DNA of 64,000 nucleotides from Leisingera sp. ANG-M7 (GCF_000813965.1 NZ_JWLI01000007.1:124001-188000), one strand, 5' to 3'. Positions 48,597 through 58,322 are shown, counted from the first letter of the stretch. Numbers and translations are program-made. Notes: a model not told the origin generated them from the letters alone.

Positions 48597-49670
48597 TTAC
48601 CGGCTCAAACCGCCATGCAGCGCCGGCATGTCCAGGCTCTGGAAGCCATAGTGGCGCAGCCAGCGCAGGTCGCTGTCGAAGAAGGCGCGCAGGTCGGGGA
48701 TGCCGTATTTCAGCATCGCCAGGCGGTCGATGCCGATGCCGAAGGCAAAGCCCTGATAGATTTCCGGGTCGATGCCGCCGGCCGCGATCACCTTGGGGTG
48801 CACCATGCCGGAGCCGAGGATCTCCATCCAGTCGTCGCCCTCGCCGATTTTCAGCGTGCCGCCCTCCCAGGAGCAGCGGATATCCACCTCTGCCGACGGC
48901 TCGGTGAAGGGGAAATGCGAGGCGCGGAAGCGCAGCTCGACGTCGTCCACCTCAAAGAAGGATTTGACGAATTCCTCCAGCACCCACTTCAGGTTCGCCA
49001 TCGAGATGTCCTTATCCAGCGCCAGGCCTTCGACCTGGTGGAACATAGGCGTGTGGGTCTGGTCGTAATCGGCGCGGTACACGCCGCCCGGGCAGATGAT
49101 GCGCAACGGCGCGCCCATCTTCTCCATCGAGCGGATCTGCACCGGCGAGGTATGGGTGCGCAGCACATGCGGCGGGCGGTCGTCGCCCTCGGCGCGGTGC
49201 ATATAGAAGGTGTCCATCTCGGCGCGGGCCGGGTGGTGGCCGGGGATGTTCAGCGCATCGAAGTTGTACCAGTCGGTGTCGATCCGCGGCCCTTCGGCGA
49301 CGGAGAAGCCCAGTTCGGCAAAGATCGCGGTGATCTCTTCCTGCACCTGGCTGATCGGATGCAGGCTGCCCTGTCGCTGCGGGCGCGACGGCAGGGTCAC
49401 GTCCAGCCACTCGGTGCGCAAGCGCTCGTCCAGAGCGGCATCTTCGAGACCGGCCTTCTTGGCCGCCAGGGCTGAGTTGATCTCATCCTTCAGCGCGTTC
49501 AGCGCGGGACCTGCGACCTGGCGCTCTTCCGGGGTCATCTTGCCCAGCTCGCGCATCTTCAGCGCCACCTCGCCCTTCTTGCCGACGGCGGCAAGGCGGA
49601 TCGCCTCCAGTGCGGCCTCGTCAGCGGCCTCTGCAATCTGACCCAGGTATTTGGCTTTAAGATCGTCCAT
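48597..49670 (-). CDS. pheS: Phenylalanine-tRNA ligase alpha subunit
   Basis: A 357-residue catalytic subunit. The N-terminal coiled coil ([20 protein letters not shown]) is followed by the class II catalytic domain: motif 1 near [14 protein letters not shown], motif 2 with [17 protein letters not shown] and motif 3 in [21 protein letters not shown]. PheS with PheT charges tRNA-Phe. An ATG at 49670 with GAGGGG at good spacing is preferred; a GTG one codon earlier is possible. The AT-rich membrane gene is fused to its 3' end without a gap. Confidence 0.96.
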   Translation of the reverse strand: MDDLKAKYLGQIAEAADEAALEAIRLAAVGKKGEVALKMRELGKMTPEERQVAGPALNALKDEINSALAAKKAGLEDAALDERLRTEWLDVTLPSRPQRQGSLHPISQVQEEITAIFAELGFSVAEGPRIDTDWYNFDALNIPGHHPARAEMDTFYMHRAEGDDRPPHVLRTHTSPVQIRSMEKMGAPLRIICPGGVYRADYDQTHTPMFHQVEGLALDKDISMANLKWVLEEFVKSFFEVDDVELRFRASHFPFTEPSAEVDIRCSWEGGTLKIGEGDDWMEILGSGMVHPKVIAAGGIDPEIYQGFAFGIGIDRLAMLKYGIPDLRAFFDSDLRWLRHYGFQSLDMPALHGGLSR

Positions 49671-50029
49671 CACGGCCCCTCGAATTCTGCTTGTGCCCTG
49701 CTACCACAAGGGCGCGCGAAAGCAAGAGGGCGGGGACGGATGCGTGGGCGGCTGTGTTGCCGGGCGCCTTTCGGATTCCCTTTCCATGCCCTGGCTTCGC
49801 TTTTTGCACAATCTGAGATCGCATAAAACTGCCTGAGGAGCGTTTCCCTTTATGGCGAGAAAGAACCCCGCCGAACCTCTACCGCCTGCAAACACATGTC
49901 CGCAAGCGCACCATCAAATTCCCGCCTTCCAAAGGCTATGCGGCACCAGGACAGGGTTCGCCCCCTTTACACCTTTAACGATAGCAATAAAGTCATAGCA
50001 GGTCCGCCCCTTATCAGAGGAAATTGCTG
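49671..50029. other. Intergenic region between pheS and the lipoprotein gene
   Basis: About 360 bp between divergent genes. It should hold the pheS promoter and that of the lipoprotein gene. I see no RNA gene or repeat. The AT content rises toward the lipoprotein gene. Confidence 0.4.
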
Positions 50030-51196
50030 ATGCAGTTTGTGCAGTTCAAAGTCCCTCTCATTGCTATGTTGTTGGTTTCCTTGGCAGCTTGCTCCCGCCC
50101 CTATTCCCCGCCAGAGATCCGCGGTGCGATGTCTTTTGCCGGCGCTTCAGATCTGGCAGCGGACTCCAAACGCGTTAGAGTTATCATGACCCATGGTATG
50201 TGCTCTCAATCTCATCAGGCTTTCGGAGGGCCGGGCCAGAACTGGGTTGCAGACCGTTCCGAAACTATCGCCGGCCTGGTTGGCGACACTGGCTACACCC
50301 GCCAGCAGCAATACAAGCCCGTTAAAGAGTACAAGGGAACATCACGGTCTCCCGCGGTGTCCCGTTACGATCTCAATATTCATGCTGCCGACGGCACAAC
50401 CTACGAGTTAAAAATGCTGAAATGGGGCCAAAGCTTCTGGCCAGCCTTCAACGCCCTGGATATTCTTGAAGCTGAAATCCAGAAACCGCCTATCACGCGC
50501 GCCTCACTGAACCACAGTTTGAAAACGGAACTTATGGATAACTGTCTGGTCGATGCAGTTGCCTATGGCGGTTCGCGGGGAGATAGTTTGCGTTCCGCAT
50601 ACAGAGAAGCCATGTGCGACCTCATGGGCGGAAAAATTTCAGGAGCCAATACAGGCCGACCAAATGAAAAGGTAACCTGCAGCGGTATGGCCTCAGGATC
50701 ACAGGTACCGGCAATTCTGGTCCCGGAATCGCTCGGCTCAAAAATCATGATGGATGCAATCCTTTCCATCAAGGGAGGCAATAAAGAAGGGGCGCTAGGA
50801 TCCGTAAGGGCAATCCATTTGGCGACCAATCAAATTCCCCTGCTGTCTCAGGCTCAAGCCAGCGAAAACACAGTCAGAAATTCCACCGGTCAAGGCGGCG
50901 AACCGGGCGCTAATGACTTCAGAACTCTTGTTCGGCAACTCTCCAGCAGAAACACATCCCGGGCCATCAGCGAGCCGATTTCAGTGGTTGTTTACAGTGA
51001 CCCGAACGATCTGATCGGCTACCCCCTGACCAAGGAGTGGATTCCGGATGACGGTACAGCTCAATTAACCAATGTTCTCATCTCTAACGGCAGCACATAC
51101 TTTGGCAGTATCGCGAATCCCGCAAGCGCCCATAGCGGCACAGCGCGGCCGGAAGTTTTCAAAATGATCATTCACGGTTCAGACACCCAAATCTGA
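50030..51196 (+). CDS. Secreted lipoprotein with alpha/beta-hydrolase-like features
   Basis: A 388-residue predicted lipoprotein. The signal peptide ends in the lipobox LAAC at Cys21. The mature protein contains VRVIMTHGMCSQ (an HG-type oxyanion turn near residue 53), a possible nucleophile VPESLGSKIM (E-S-x-G-S in place of G-x-S-x-G), and a late VVVYSDPNDLIGYPL with the usual acid position. The catalytic assignment is an inference. Base composition is lower than neighbours (29 of 60 G+C in 50461-50520), suggesting transfer. An AGAGGA site supports the ATG at 50030; a TTG two codons earlier is possible. I do not recognise the family. Confidence 0.6.
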   Translation: MQFVQFKVPLIAMLLVSLAACSRPYSPPEIRGAMSFAGASDLAADSKRVRVIMTHGMCSQSHQAFGGPGQNWVADRSETIAGLVGDTGYTRQQQYKPVKEYKGTSRSPAVSRYDLNIHAADGTTYELKMLKWGQSFWPAFNALDILEAEIQKPPITRASLNHSLKTELMDNCLVDAVAYGGSRGDSLRSAYREAMCDLMGGKISGANTGRPNEKVTCSGMASGSQVPAILVPESLGSKIMMDAILSIKGGNKEGALGSVRAIHLATNQIPLLSQAQASENTVRNSTGQGGEPGANDFRTLVRQLSSRNTSRAISEPISVVVYSDPNDLIGYPLTKEWIPDDGTAQLTNVLISNGSTYFGSIANPASAHSGTARPEVFKMIIHGSDTQI

Positions 51197-51316
51197 GTTT
51201 GGAATGGCAGTTTCTTTCATCCTAGCCATCACTGCCAGGCACAGGCCGCCTGCGCAGGTTGCAGGGGGCACAGGACCACCCTTGGCCACCGCCCGGCAAA
51301 GCTTCCTGTTTTATGC

Positions 51317-51322
51317 TATACT
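51317..51322 (+). promoter_or_regulatory. -10-like TATACT box before DUF1326 gene
   Basis: tatact lies 55 bp before the DUF1326 ATG, in a 180-bp gap. No good -35 is evident. It is a weak single-element prediction. Confidence 0.35.
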
Positions 51323-51376
51323 TGCGGTGCGCAGGCCAACGCGCATCCCAGTCAGCAGCAACCGGAGGAGACAGCC

Positions 51377-52012
51377 ATGGCACATGTGGATTGGTATATC
51401 GAAGGCCGCAGCTTCGGGAACTGCAACTGCAACTACGGCTGCCCCTGCCAGTTCGAGGACCTGCCGACCCACGGCAATTGCACCGGGTTCGAGGTGCTTC
51501 ACATCGACAAGGGCCATTTCGGTGAAACAGACCTGACTGGCACAAGGTCCGCCCTGCTCTACGCCTGGCCCGGCCCGATCTTCGAAGGCAAGGGTGTGCT
51601 GCAGGCAATAATCGACGACCGCGCCTCTGATGCCCAGCGCGCAGCGCTGGAAACCGTGCTCCTTGGAGGAGAAACCGATGAAGAAGCCACCCACTGGTGG
51701 GTGTTCCGCGCCATGTGCGACACCGTGCACGAGACGCTGACCAAGCGGATCGACTATGAGGTGGACATCGATAGCCGCACCGCCAAACTGGATATCGAAG
51801 GGCTGGTCACATCCACCGGCCGCCCGATCCAGGCACCTCACGGCGGCGGCGAGCACCGGGTCCAGATCGGCATCCCCGGCGGCATTGAGTTCACCCTGGC
51901 CGAGATAGGCAGCGCCTCCACCAAATCCGATGCGGCGATCAAGCTGGACCTGGACGACAGCTATGGCCAATGGGCCATCATCCGCCACGGCCCGCACGGG
52001 ATCGCGGCCTAG
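51377..52012 (+). CDS. DUF1326 family protein
   Basis: A 211-residue protein with the family's cysteine-rich opening (FGNCNCNYGCPCQFE, residues about 13-27), which looks like a metal or redox site. The region continues with GNCTGFEVLHIDKGHFG and ends GQWAIIRHGP. The function is unknown. It has a GGAGGAG site. Its stop codon shares bases with the converging sterol-desaturase-like gene (CTAG). Confidence 0.8.
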   Translation: MAHVDWYIEGRSFGNCNCNYGCPCQFEDLPTHGNCTGFEVLHIDKGHFGETDLTGTRSALLYAWPGPIFEGKGVLQAIIDDRASDAQRAALETVLLGGETDEEATHWWVFRAMCDTVHETLTKRIDYEVDIDSRTAKLDIEGLVTSTGRPIQAPHGGGEHRVQIGIPGGIEFTLAEIGSASTKSDAAIKLDLDDSYGQWAIIRHGPHGIAA

Positions 52013-53175
52013 TCCCCGGGCTTGCTTTCCGGCCGCTTCTTCCAGCGCTTCTGGTTGAACGGGTACAGGAACTGCCGCCAATAGCCGTTTGGCACGGTGT
52101 CGCCGGCCACGCCGTATTTCGCCGGCCAGTCCTCCTCCGGCAGGTGGTGGGTGCCGAACAGCCAGTCATAGAGCGGGAAATGCGAGGCATAGTTGATGTC
52201 GATCGCCGCCCGCTCGCTGCCGTGATGCCAATGGTGATAGCGCGGCGTCACTAGGAACCGCTCCATAAAACCCAGCTTCCAGCCGATGTTGGCGTGGATG
52301 AAGCTGGAGTAGAAATAAACGATCAGAAGATAGCCCTGGATCGCCTCCGGCTTGAAGCCGAGCGTGAACATCGGCACTGCGGTCAGCCCGCGCAGCACCG
52401 CGATCTCGATGAAATGCATCCGCGCGCCGGCCAGCCAATCCATCTTCTTGGCCGAGTGGTGGATCGCATGGAAATGCCACAATGCCGGGAAGGTGTGGAA
52501 TGCGCGGTGCACCCAGTACTGCACGAAATCGGTTGCCGCCATGATGATCAGCACCTGCACCGCAAAGGGCAGATTGGTGATATGGGCGCGGATCCCCTCC
52601 AGATCAAACTCGGTGTTCACATAGTTGGCCGGCGCCATGGTCAGGAAGGTCAGCACCTGTACCAGCATGGAGCTGACCAGGTAATAGAACATGTCCTCGC
52701 GCCATTCAGTGCGGAACACGGTCTGCTCCCGCCGCGCCGGAAAGAACCGCTCCAGCGGCACAAACAGGAACCCGACCAGCAGCACGTTCACGACGAAGTA
52801 GTCGAGCCCGAAATACAAGCTCTGCGGCGCCTCGCCTGCCTGCTGCGGCTGCGCCGTGGCCATCAGCGAGGCAACAACCGACAGCCCCAGCGCCGCCCAG
52901 CCTAGGCTTTTCTGGCGGCTCAGGATCAGGCTCAGCAGCGACAGCGCATAGCCCGCCAGCAGCACAAACCGCAGAAAGGCGGTGACATAGCCGCTGGAAT
53001 GCACGAACGCGATCTGCGGATAAGAGAACGTCTCAGGGTACCAGCGCAGCAGTACCAGCAGCAGGCCTGTGACGGCTGCCAGCAGCGCCATGGATCCCGA
53101 CAGCCAGCCGCTGCCCAGCGGGCGCGCCTCGCGCGGGGTTTCCAGTTGCGCGATCACATCCCGGATGAACTTCAT
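52009..53175 (-). CDS. Fatty acid hydroxylase / sterol desaturase family membrane protein
   Basis: A 388-residue polytopic membrane enzyme. Several N-terminal membrane segments (about 28-120) precede the catalytic part. The histidine motifs are HRAFH (HX3H), HAIHHS (HX2HH) and HHWHHGS (HX2HH), the di-iron set of the sterol desaturase/fatty acid hydroxylase superfamily. The lipid substrate is unknown; hydroxylation of a fatty acid, ceramide-like or sterol compound is likely. The ATG at 53175 is preferred over an earlier one with poor composition. Its 3' end overlaps the DUF1326 stop. Confidence 0.87.
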   Translation of the reverse strand: MKFIRDVIAQLETPREARPLGSGWLSGSMALLAAVTGLLLVLLRWYPETFSYPQIAFVHSSGYVTAFLRFVLLAGYALSLLSLILSRQKSLGWAALGLSVVASLMATAQPQQAGEAPQSLYFGLDYFVVNVLLVGFLFVPLERFFPARREQTVFRTEWREDMFYYLVSSMLVQVLTFLTMAPANYVNTEFDLEGIRAHITNLPFAVQVLIIMAATDFVQYWVHRAFHTFPALWHFHAIHHSAKKMDWLAGARMHFIEIAVLRGLTAVPMFTLGFKPEAIQGYLLIVYFYSSFIHANIGWKLGFMERFLVTPRYHHWHHGSERAAIDINYASHFPLYDWLFGTHHLPEEDWPAKYGVAGDTVPNGYWRQFLYPFNQKRWKKRPESKPGD

Positions 53176-53302
53176 GCTGGCCTCTCTCCTCCGAACCTCC
53201 GGGCAGTCTCTCACAACCGGCAACGGCCTTCGATTATGGAATTCAATAGCACAGCCGCCATACGGCAGGACAGCGGCTGTGCGGCTATTACCGGGGCGGC
53301 AA

Positions 53303-53686
53303 TCAATAAATCAGCTTCACCGCGGTACCGCTGGCATTCCGGCAGCCCCAGCTGAACGGGCAGACACCAATTTCACCAATTTCCGTATTGATGACTGCAT
53401 CGGCACCGAGTTTCGCCGCCTCAATCCGCAGCTTTTGCTCTGCCTGAGCAACTGTGGGAGCAGGGTGGAAGGCGGTTGGTTTGCCCACCGACGTTTTAAC
53501 CGCCCCGAGCACTTGGAAATTGCCGCCATTGACAGTCGCGCCGCGCTCAAGGGCAATCTGGCCCACCGGTGTCACCGAGGTCTGTGCGGCCTCTTGCGTC
53601 TGCTTGTCCAACTGCGCCGGATAGCTGAATTCATCGGCGCATGCCGCCAGTGCCAGCAGCGGCAGTACAAGGATAGTTTTCTTCAT
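53303..53686 (-). CDS. Small lipoprotein, DUF4156/UPF0145-like
   Basis: A 127-residue protein. The N-terminus MKKTILVLPLLALAACADEF is a lipoprotein signal with Cys at the lipobox LAAC. The mature part contains EAAKLGADAVINTE, seen in the YbjQ-like and DUF4156 groups that form small alpha/beta folds. The function is unknown. The start at 53686 has a GGAG ribosome site. It is a single gene between the sterol desaturase and an AraC regulator, all on the minus strand. Confidence 0.65.
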   Translation of the reverse strand: MKKTILVLPLLALAACADEFSYPAQLDKQTQEAAQTSVTPVGQIALERGATVNGGNFQVLGAVKTSVGKPTAFHPAPTVAQAEQKLRIEAAKLGADAVINTEIGEIGVCPFSWGCRNASGTAVKLIY

Positions 53687-53840
53687 TATTTTCTCCGCGG
53701 TAACATGCTGATTGGCCCGTCTTGAAAACAGGCCCGCAACGGGCAGTAATCCCGCACTTTCCCGCAATACAAGTGCCGGACGACACAACCGCAGGCGCGG
53801 CGCTTACACGTGGCGGTAAAGCAACGGGCCCGGCGACTGT

Positions 53841-54629
53841 TCAAACCACCCGCTTCATCATGCCCTGCAAGGACTGGCGGCTGGCGTAGCCCAGCCTTTG
53901 CGCCACCTGCTCCATCTTTTCACCGCGCGCCTCGGCCCGCAGCGCGATCTGGCAGCGCAGCCGGTCGCGCCAGTGCCCGAAGCTAAGGCCGGTTTCCTGC
54001 TGGAACCGGCGGGTGAAACTGCGGCGGCTCATCCCCGCCAGCGCCGCCCAATGGTCAATCGTCTGACCACTGCCCGGGCTGTCCATCAGCGCATCGCAGA
54101 CCCGCCGCAGCCGGGCGTCACCCGGATAGGGCAGCGACAGCGGCGATTTCGGCGCCGCGCCCAGCTCGATCAGGATAAGCCGGCTCAGATGGTGCGCCCG
54201 CGGCGGCAGCGGCCAGGGATTGTTCATTTCGCACAGCGCCGCGATCAGCCTAGCCAGCAGCGGCCCTACCAGCACCGCCCGGCACTCCGCCATGGCTTCC
54301 GCTTCCGGCTCCGCCGGGTCGATATACAGCGATTGCAGCTGCACCTCCCCCGCCATGCGGATTTCGTGCAGCATCCCAGCCGGCACGATCAGCCCAGACC
54401 CCGCAGGCACCGCCCAACTGGTGCCGCCAGCCTCCGCGGTCATCAGCCCGGCCACGGCATAGACCAGCTGATGGCGCGGGTGATCATGCCAGGTTGAGAG
54501 ATAGCCGTCCGCGTATGTGCGCGCGTAGGAAGCCACCCCATGCGGCAGCAACTGCACCGCATCGGACGAGGACGATCCCCGCCGCCGGATATCCGCATTC
54601 TGGCCCATTTGCGCGAAAACTGGCCCCAT
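53841..54629 (-). CDS. AraC family transcriptional regulator with cupin sensor
   Basis: A 262-residue regulator. The N-terminal cupin-like domain includes WHDHPRHQLVYAVAGLMTAE and PAGSGLIVPAGMLHEI. The C-terminal double HTH has IDHWAALAGMSRRSFTRRFQQE then GLSFGHWRDRLRCQIALRA and ends near RLGYASRQSLQGM. No ribosome site is visible at the first ATG (54629), so the true start may lie a few codons in. It is divergent from an FMN-type gene at 54677 (47-bp gap) and may control it. Confidence 0.85.
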   Translation of the reverse strand: MGPVFAQMGQNADIRRRGSSSSDAVQLLPHGVASYARTYADGYLSTWHDHPRHQLVYAVAGLMTAEAGGTSWAVPAGSGLIVPAGMLHEIRMAGEVQLQSLYIDPAEPEAEAMAECRAVLVGPLLARLIAALCEMNNPWPLPPRAHHLSRLILIELGAAPKSPLSLPYPGDARLRRVCDALMDSPGSGQTIDHWAALAGMSRRSFTRRFQQETGLSFGHWRDRLRCQIALRAEARGEKMEQVAQRLGYASRQSLQGMMKRVV

Positions 54630-54676
54630 GGCGGCAAAAGGGCAAGCTAAAACGCAACCAAAAGGAGGCCGGACCC

Positions 54677-55279
54677 ATGCAAACCCTCACCAGCATTGAT
54701 GAGCTTGAAGAGATCTACGGCGCCCCGGTACCGCAGTCGCTTACCAAAGTCACCCCCCGCCTGACGCCGCTTTACCGCGACTGGATCGGGACCTCGAAGT
54801 TCATGATCCTGTCCACCATCGGCCCTGAAGGCACCGACGCCAGTCCGCGCGGCGATGACGGCCCGGTGGTCCATATAGCGGACAACCGCACCCTCTGGCT
54901 GCCCGATTGGCGCGGCAACAACCGCATCGACAGCCTGCGCAACATCGTCCGCGACCCGCGCGTCAGCCTGATGTTCATGGTGCCCGGCTGCAACAACGTG
55001 GTTCGGGTGAACGGCACCGCCGTGCTGACCGCAGACGCAGGCCTGCGCAGCCATTTCGCCCGCAAGACCCTGCTGCCCGCCACTGTCGCGGTGATCACCA
55101 TCGAAGAGCTGTACTTCCAATGTGCCAAGGCACTGATGCGCTCCCGCCTGTGGGATGCAGAGGCTGACCGCCCCGCCGTGCCCACCGCAGGCCAGTTCCT
55201 GAAGGAACAGGAAGCGGCGTTCGAAGCAGAGGCTTATGACGCAGGCTATGCGGAATATGCCAAAAGCCGGATGTGGTGA
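54677..55279 (+). CDS. Pyridoxamine 5'-phosphate oxidase family (MSMEG_1061-like) flavoprotein
   Basis: A 200-residue split-barrel flavoprotein. The N-terminus (LTSIDELEEIYGAPVPQSLTK) and GPEGTDASPRGDDGPVVHI, then LWLPDWRGNNRIDSLRNIV, match FMN-dependent PPOX-class proteins of the MSMEG_1061 type. The substrate is unknown. It has a strong AGGAGG site. It is divergent from the AraC gene and likely controlled by it. Confidence 0.82.
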   Translation: MQTLTSIDELEEIYGAPVPQSLTKVTPRLTPLYRDWIGTSKFMILSTIGPEGTDASPRGDDGPVVHIADNRTLWLPDWRGNNRIDSLRNIVRDPRVSLMFMVPGCNNVVRVNGTAVLTADAGLRSHFARKTLLPATVAVITIEELYFQCAKALMRSRLWDAEADRPAVPTAGQFLKEQEAAFEAEAYDAGYAEYAKSRMW

Positions 55280-55424
55280 CCTCTGCGGCGCGCCCGGCCA
55301 CGGCCCTGCGGACAAGCAGATTTTCCGCGCGACAACATTAACTTAGGACTTGCCAGAAGGTTTGCGGCATGCGCATGCTGGATGCTGTTCTGCTCCTCAT
55401 GGAAATCCCGCCGTGCCCTCCCAT

Positions 55425-56462
55425 ATGGACCGCACCAGCCTGACCTGGAAAGTCACGCCCGACCTTTTGGGCGTGGTCGATACCTCGGGCGTCTTCATGG
55501 ATACCAATCCCGCCTGGTTCCGAACCCTCGGCCTGCTGCCGGAGGAAATCGAAAGCCGCCAATTCTTTGACTTCCTGCACCCGGATGACATGTCCCGGAC
55601 AGAGGCAGCATTTGAGCGTGTCAAACACGGGCAGCCAGTGCTGCAGTTCGAAAACCGCTACCGCCACAAGGACGGCAGTTACCGCTGGCTGTCCTGGAAC
55701 GCGGTGCCGGAGGGCGACCGTTTCTATTGCAACGCCCGGGATGTGACCGAAGCCAAGATGAACGCGGCCCATCTGGCGGACCGCGAGCAGGAGGCCCGTT
55801 TCCGCGAGCAGTTCATCGCCGTGCTGGGCCACGACCTGCGCAACCCGCTGTCCGCGGTCGGCGCCGCACTGCGGCTTCTGGAGAATGAACCGCAATCGGC
55901 CAAGGCGCTTGAGATCCTAGCCCTTGGGCGCCAGTCAGTCACCCGTATGTCTGCGCTGATCAACGACATCCTCGATTTTGCCCGCTCACGGCTGGGGGAT
56001 GGGATCGAGGTGGCGCGCACGGCCAGCACAGAAATCCGCCCGGTTCTGGCGCAAACGGTGGAGGAAATCCGGCTGGCAAACCCGGATACGCCGATCACTG
56101 AAAGCTACAGTTTCACTGACCCGCTGAACTGCGACACGGACCGCATTGCGCAGCTGGTCTCCAATCTGTTGTCCAACGCGGTAACGCACGGCGCCCCGGG
56201 AAAACCGGTGACCCTGACCGCAGCCGATGACGGCGGTGATTTCGTCTTGTCCGTTGCCAACCAGGGGGAACCGATCCCCGAGGCAACCATGACTCTGCTG
56301 TTCGAACCTTTCACCCGCGCCGAAACCCGCGAGTCGCAGAACGGGCTGGGCCTCGGCCTCTACATTGCCCAGCAAATCGCCAAGGCGCACCGCGGCCACC
56401 TTTCGGCTGCGTCGGACAGCCAGCAGACTGTCTTCACCCTGCGGATGCCCCGTCAGGGCTGA
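55425..56462 (+). CDS. PAS-domain sensor histidine kinase
   Basis: A 345-residue cytoplasmic kinase. A PAS domain with PAC-type end occupies about residues 5-120 (LLGVVDTSGVFMDTNPAWFR, YRHKDGSYRWLSWNAVP). The dimerisation/H-box is FIAVLGHDLRNPLSAVGAAL and the ATPase has LVSNLLSNAVTHGAPG and NGLGLGLYIAQQIAK. No receiver is fused. The start is uncertain: ATG 55425 or GTG 55413; upstream non-ATG extensions lack family sequence. No response regulator is adjacent. It lies 114 bp upstream of a cyclase gene on the same strand. Confidence 0.85.
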   Translation: MDRTSLTWKVTPDLLGVVDTSGVFMDTNPAWFRTLGLLPEEIESRQFFDFLHPDDMSRTEAAFERVKHGQPVLQFENRYRHKDGSYRWLSWNAVPEGDRFYCNARDVTEAKMNAAHLADREQEARFREQFIAVLGHDLRNPLSAVGAALRLLENEPQSAKALEILALGRQSVTRMSALINDILDFARSRLGDGIEVARTASTEIRPVLAQTVEEIRLANPDTPITESYSFTDPLNCDTDRIAQLVSNLLSNAVTHGAPGKPVTLTAADDGGDFVLSVANQGEPIPEATMTLLFEPFTRAETRESQNGLGLGLYIAQQIAKAHRGHLSAASDSQQTVFTLRMPRQG

Positions 56463-56575
56463 ACCGCGCGCGCATAGAATTGCGCCTCAGGCCTGCATCA
56501 GGACGCGCTGCAGCAATAGAATCTGGTTTTTCAGCGCTGTGCCCGCTACCCTTCGACAGTGGGGAGGGCCAGCTG

Positions 56576-58315
56576 ATGGAGCGCCGCCTGGCTGCAATTC
56601 TGGCAGCCGATGTCGTGGGGTATTCAAGACTCGTCCAAGCGGACGAGGCGGCAACGCTCAAACGGATGAAGGAAATTTGGGACGAAATCTTCATCCCGCT
56701 GGTGAACGGAAACAGGGGCCGCATCTTCAAGACCATGGGCGATGGTGCGCTGGCCGAATTCGCCAGCGCCGTGGACGCGGTCGAATGCGCGGTGGCGCTG
56801 CAGAATGCCCTGCGTGCCAGAAATGCAGAAACCAAAGACGAAGCACCGATCGAGTTCCGGATCGGCATCAACCTAGGTGACATCGTGGCAGAGGGCGACG
56901 ATGTGCTGGGCGAAGGCGTCAACGTCGCAGCACGGCTCGAAGCGGCAGCGCCTTCAGGCGGCGTGCTGACCTCGGACCACGTGCACAGCCAAGTCCGCGG
57001 CAAGGTCGGTGTGACCTTCATCGACGCAGGCCGGATCAGCCTCAAGAACATTGACGGGCCGTTCCGGGTCTGGCGCTGGGACGGCGGCACGGCCACAGCC
57101 AAACCCGCAGCCCGGAAACGGGAAAAACTGTCCATCGCTGTGCTGCCGTTCACCAACATGTCCGCCGACCCGGAGCAGGAGTTCCTCGCCGACGGGCTGA
57201 GCGAGGACATCATCACCGGACTGTCGAAAATCCGCTGGTTCCTGGTGATCGCCCGCAACTCCACCTTCACCTACAAGGGCCAGGCCGTCGACATCAAACG
57301 CGTCGCCGCCGAACTTGGCGTTCGCTACGTACTTGAGGGCAGCGTGCGGCGGGCCGGCAACCGCGTCCGTGTTACCGCGCAGCTGATCGATGCCTCAACC
57401 GGCCTGCATGTCTGGGCCGAACACTATGACCGCGAGCTGCAGGATATCTTCGATCTGCAGGACGAGATCACACTGACAATCGTCGGCCGGGTGGAGCCGG
57501 AAATGGCCGCTGCCGAACGCGAGAAGGCGATCAGCCGCAGAACCGAAAGCCTGGACGCCTGGGCTTGCTACCAGCGCGGCCTCTGGCACATGTGGGATTA
57601 CAGCCGCGAAGACCACCAGACGTCGCTGGATCTCCTCAGACAGGCAACAGAGCTTGATCCGGATTTCTCCACCGCGCACGCCTACCTTTGCTATGCTTAC
57701 TACGAAGGCGTGGTGATGGGCTGGCCGGACGACCCGGAGAGCCATCTGGAACTGGGCATGGCGTCAGCACGCCGCGCCTTGCAGATCGACGACACCGATC
57801 CAGTGGGCTATTTCGCGATCGGCCGGATCCACATGATGCAGGGCAGCCACGACCTGTCTATCGCGGCTCTGGAGCGCGCGATACAGCTCAACCCCAGCTT
57901 CAGCCAGGCGCATCACGGGCTGGGCATGGTGCTGACCCTGGCAGGCCGCCTGGACGAGGCGCGCGCTAGCGAAGAACGTGTCGAGCCCCTGAGCCCGCGC
58001 GATCCCATCCTCTGGGCAACAACGATCACCCACGCACTGGCAGATGTGCTGGCAGGCGACACAGAGGCCGCGCTGGCCTGGGTGGACAGGACAATGCAGC
58101 TGCCCCGGGCCACCGGATATTGGCCCCATGCGGTCAAGGCCGCGGCTCTGGTGCAGGCCGGGCGCCTGGACGAAGCCAGAGTCTCAGTGCAGGCAGCGAT
58201 TGGCGAACTGCCGAAACTATCCCTCAGCTATCTGGCCCGCAGCCTCCCCACCAAGCATCCCGGCGGGCTGGACCCATATCTGGATGCACTGAGGGAAGCA
58301 GGGCTGCCCGAGTAG
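56576..58315 (+). CDS. Class III adenylate/guanylate cyclase with TolB-like and TPR domains
   Basis: A 579-residue protein with no membrane segment. The N-terminal cyclase domain (about 1-170) retains both metal Asp residues (AADVVGYSRL and FKTMGDGALAEF), the Lys used in purine recognition (FKTMGD) and the N-R pair (GVNVAARLEA). A TolB-like segment follows (LSIAVLPFTNMSADPEQEF, about 190-310), then TPR-like repeats to the end. The layout matches a large rhizobial-type family of soluble cyclases. The start at 56576 has GGGGAGGG upstream. It may work with the PAS kinase encoded just before it. Confidence 0.87.
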   Translation: MERRLAAILAADVVGYSRLVQADEAATLKRMKEIWDEIFIPLVNGNRGRIFKTMGDGALAEFASAVDAVECAVALQNALRARNAETKDEAPIEFRIGINLGDIVAEGDDVLGEGVNVAARLEAAAPSGGVLTSDHVHSQVRGKVGVTFIDAGRISLKNIDGPFRVWRWDGGTATAKPAARKREKLSIAVLPFTNMSADPEQEFLADGLSEDIITGLSKIRWFLVIARNSTFTYKGQAVDIKRVAAELGVRYVLEGSVRRAGNRVRVTAQLIDASTGLHVWAEHYDRELQDIFDLQDEITLTIVGRVEPEMAAAEREKAISRRTESLDAWACYQRGLWHMWDYSREDHQTSLDLLRQATELDPDFSTAHAYLCYAYYEGVVMGWPDDPESHLELGMASARRALQIDDTDPVGYFAIGRIHMMQGSHDLSIAALERAIQLNPSFSQAHHGLGMVLTLAGRLDEARASEERVEPLSPRDPILWATTITHALADVLAGDTEAALAWVDRTMQLPRATGYWPHAVKAAALVQAGRLDEARVSVQAAIGELPKLSLSYLARSLPTKHPGGLDPYLDALREAGLPE

Positions 58316-58322
58316 CGCCAAC

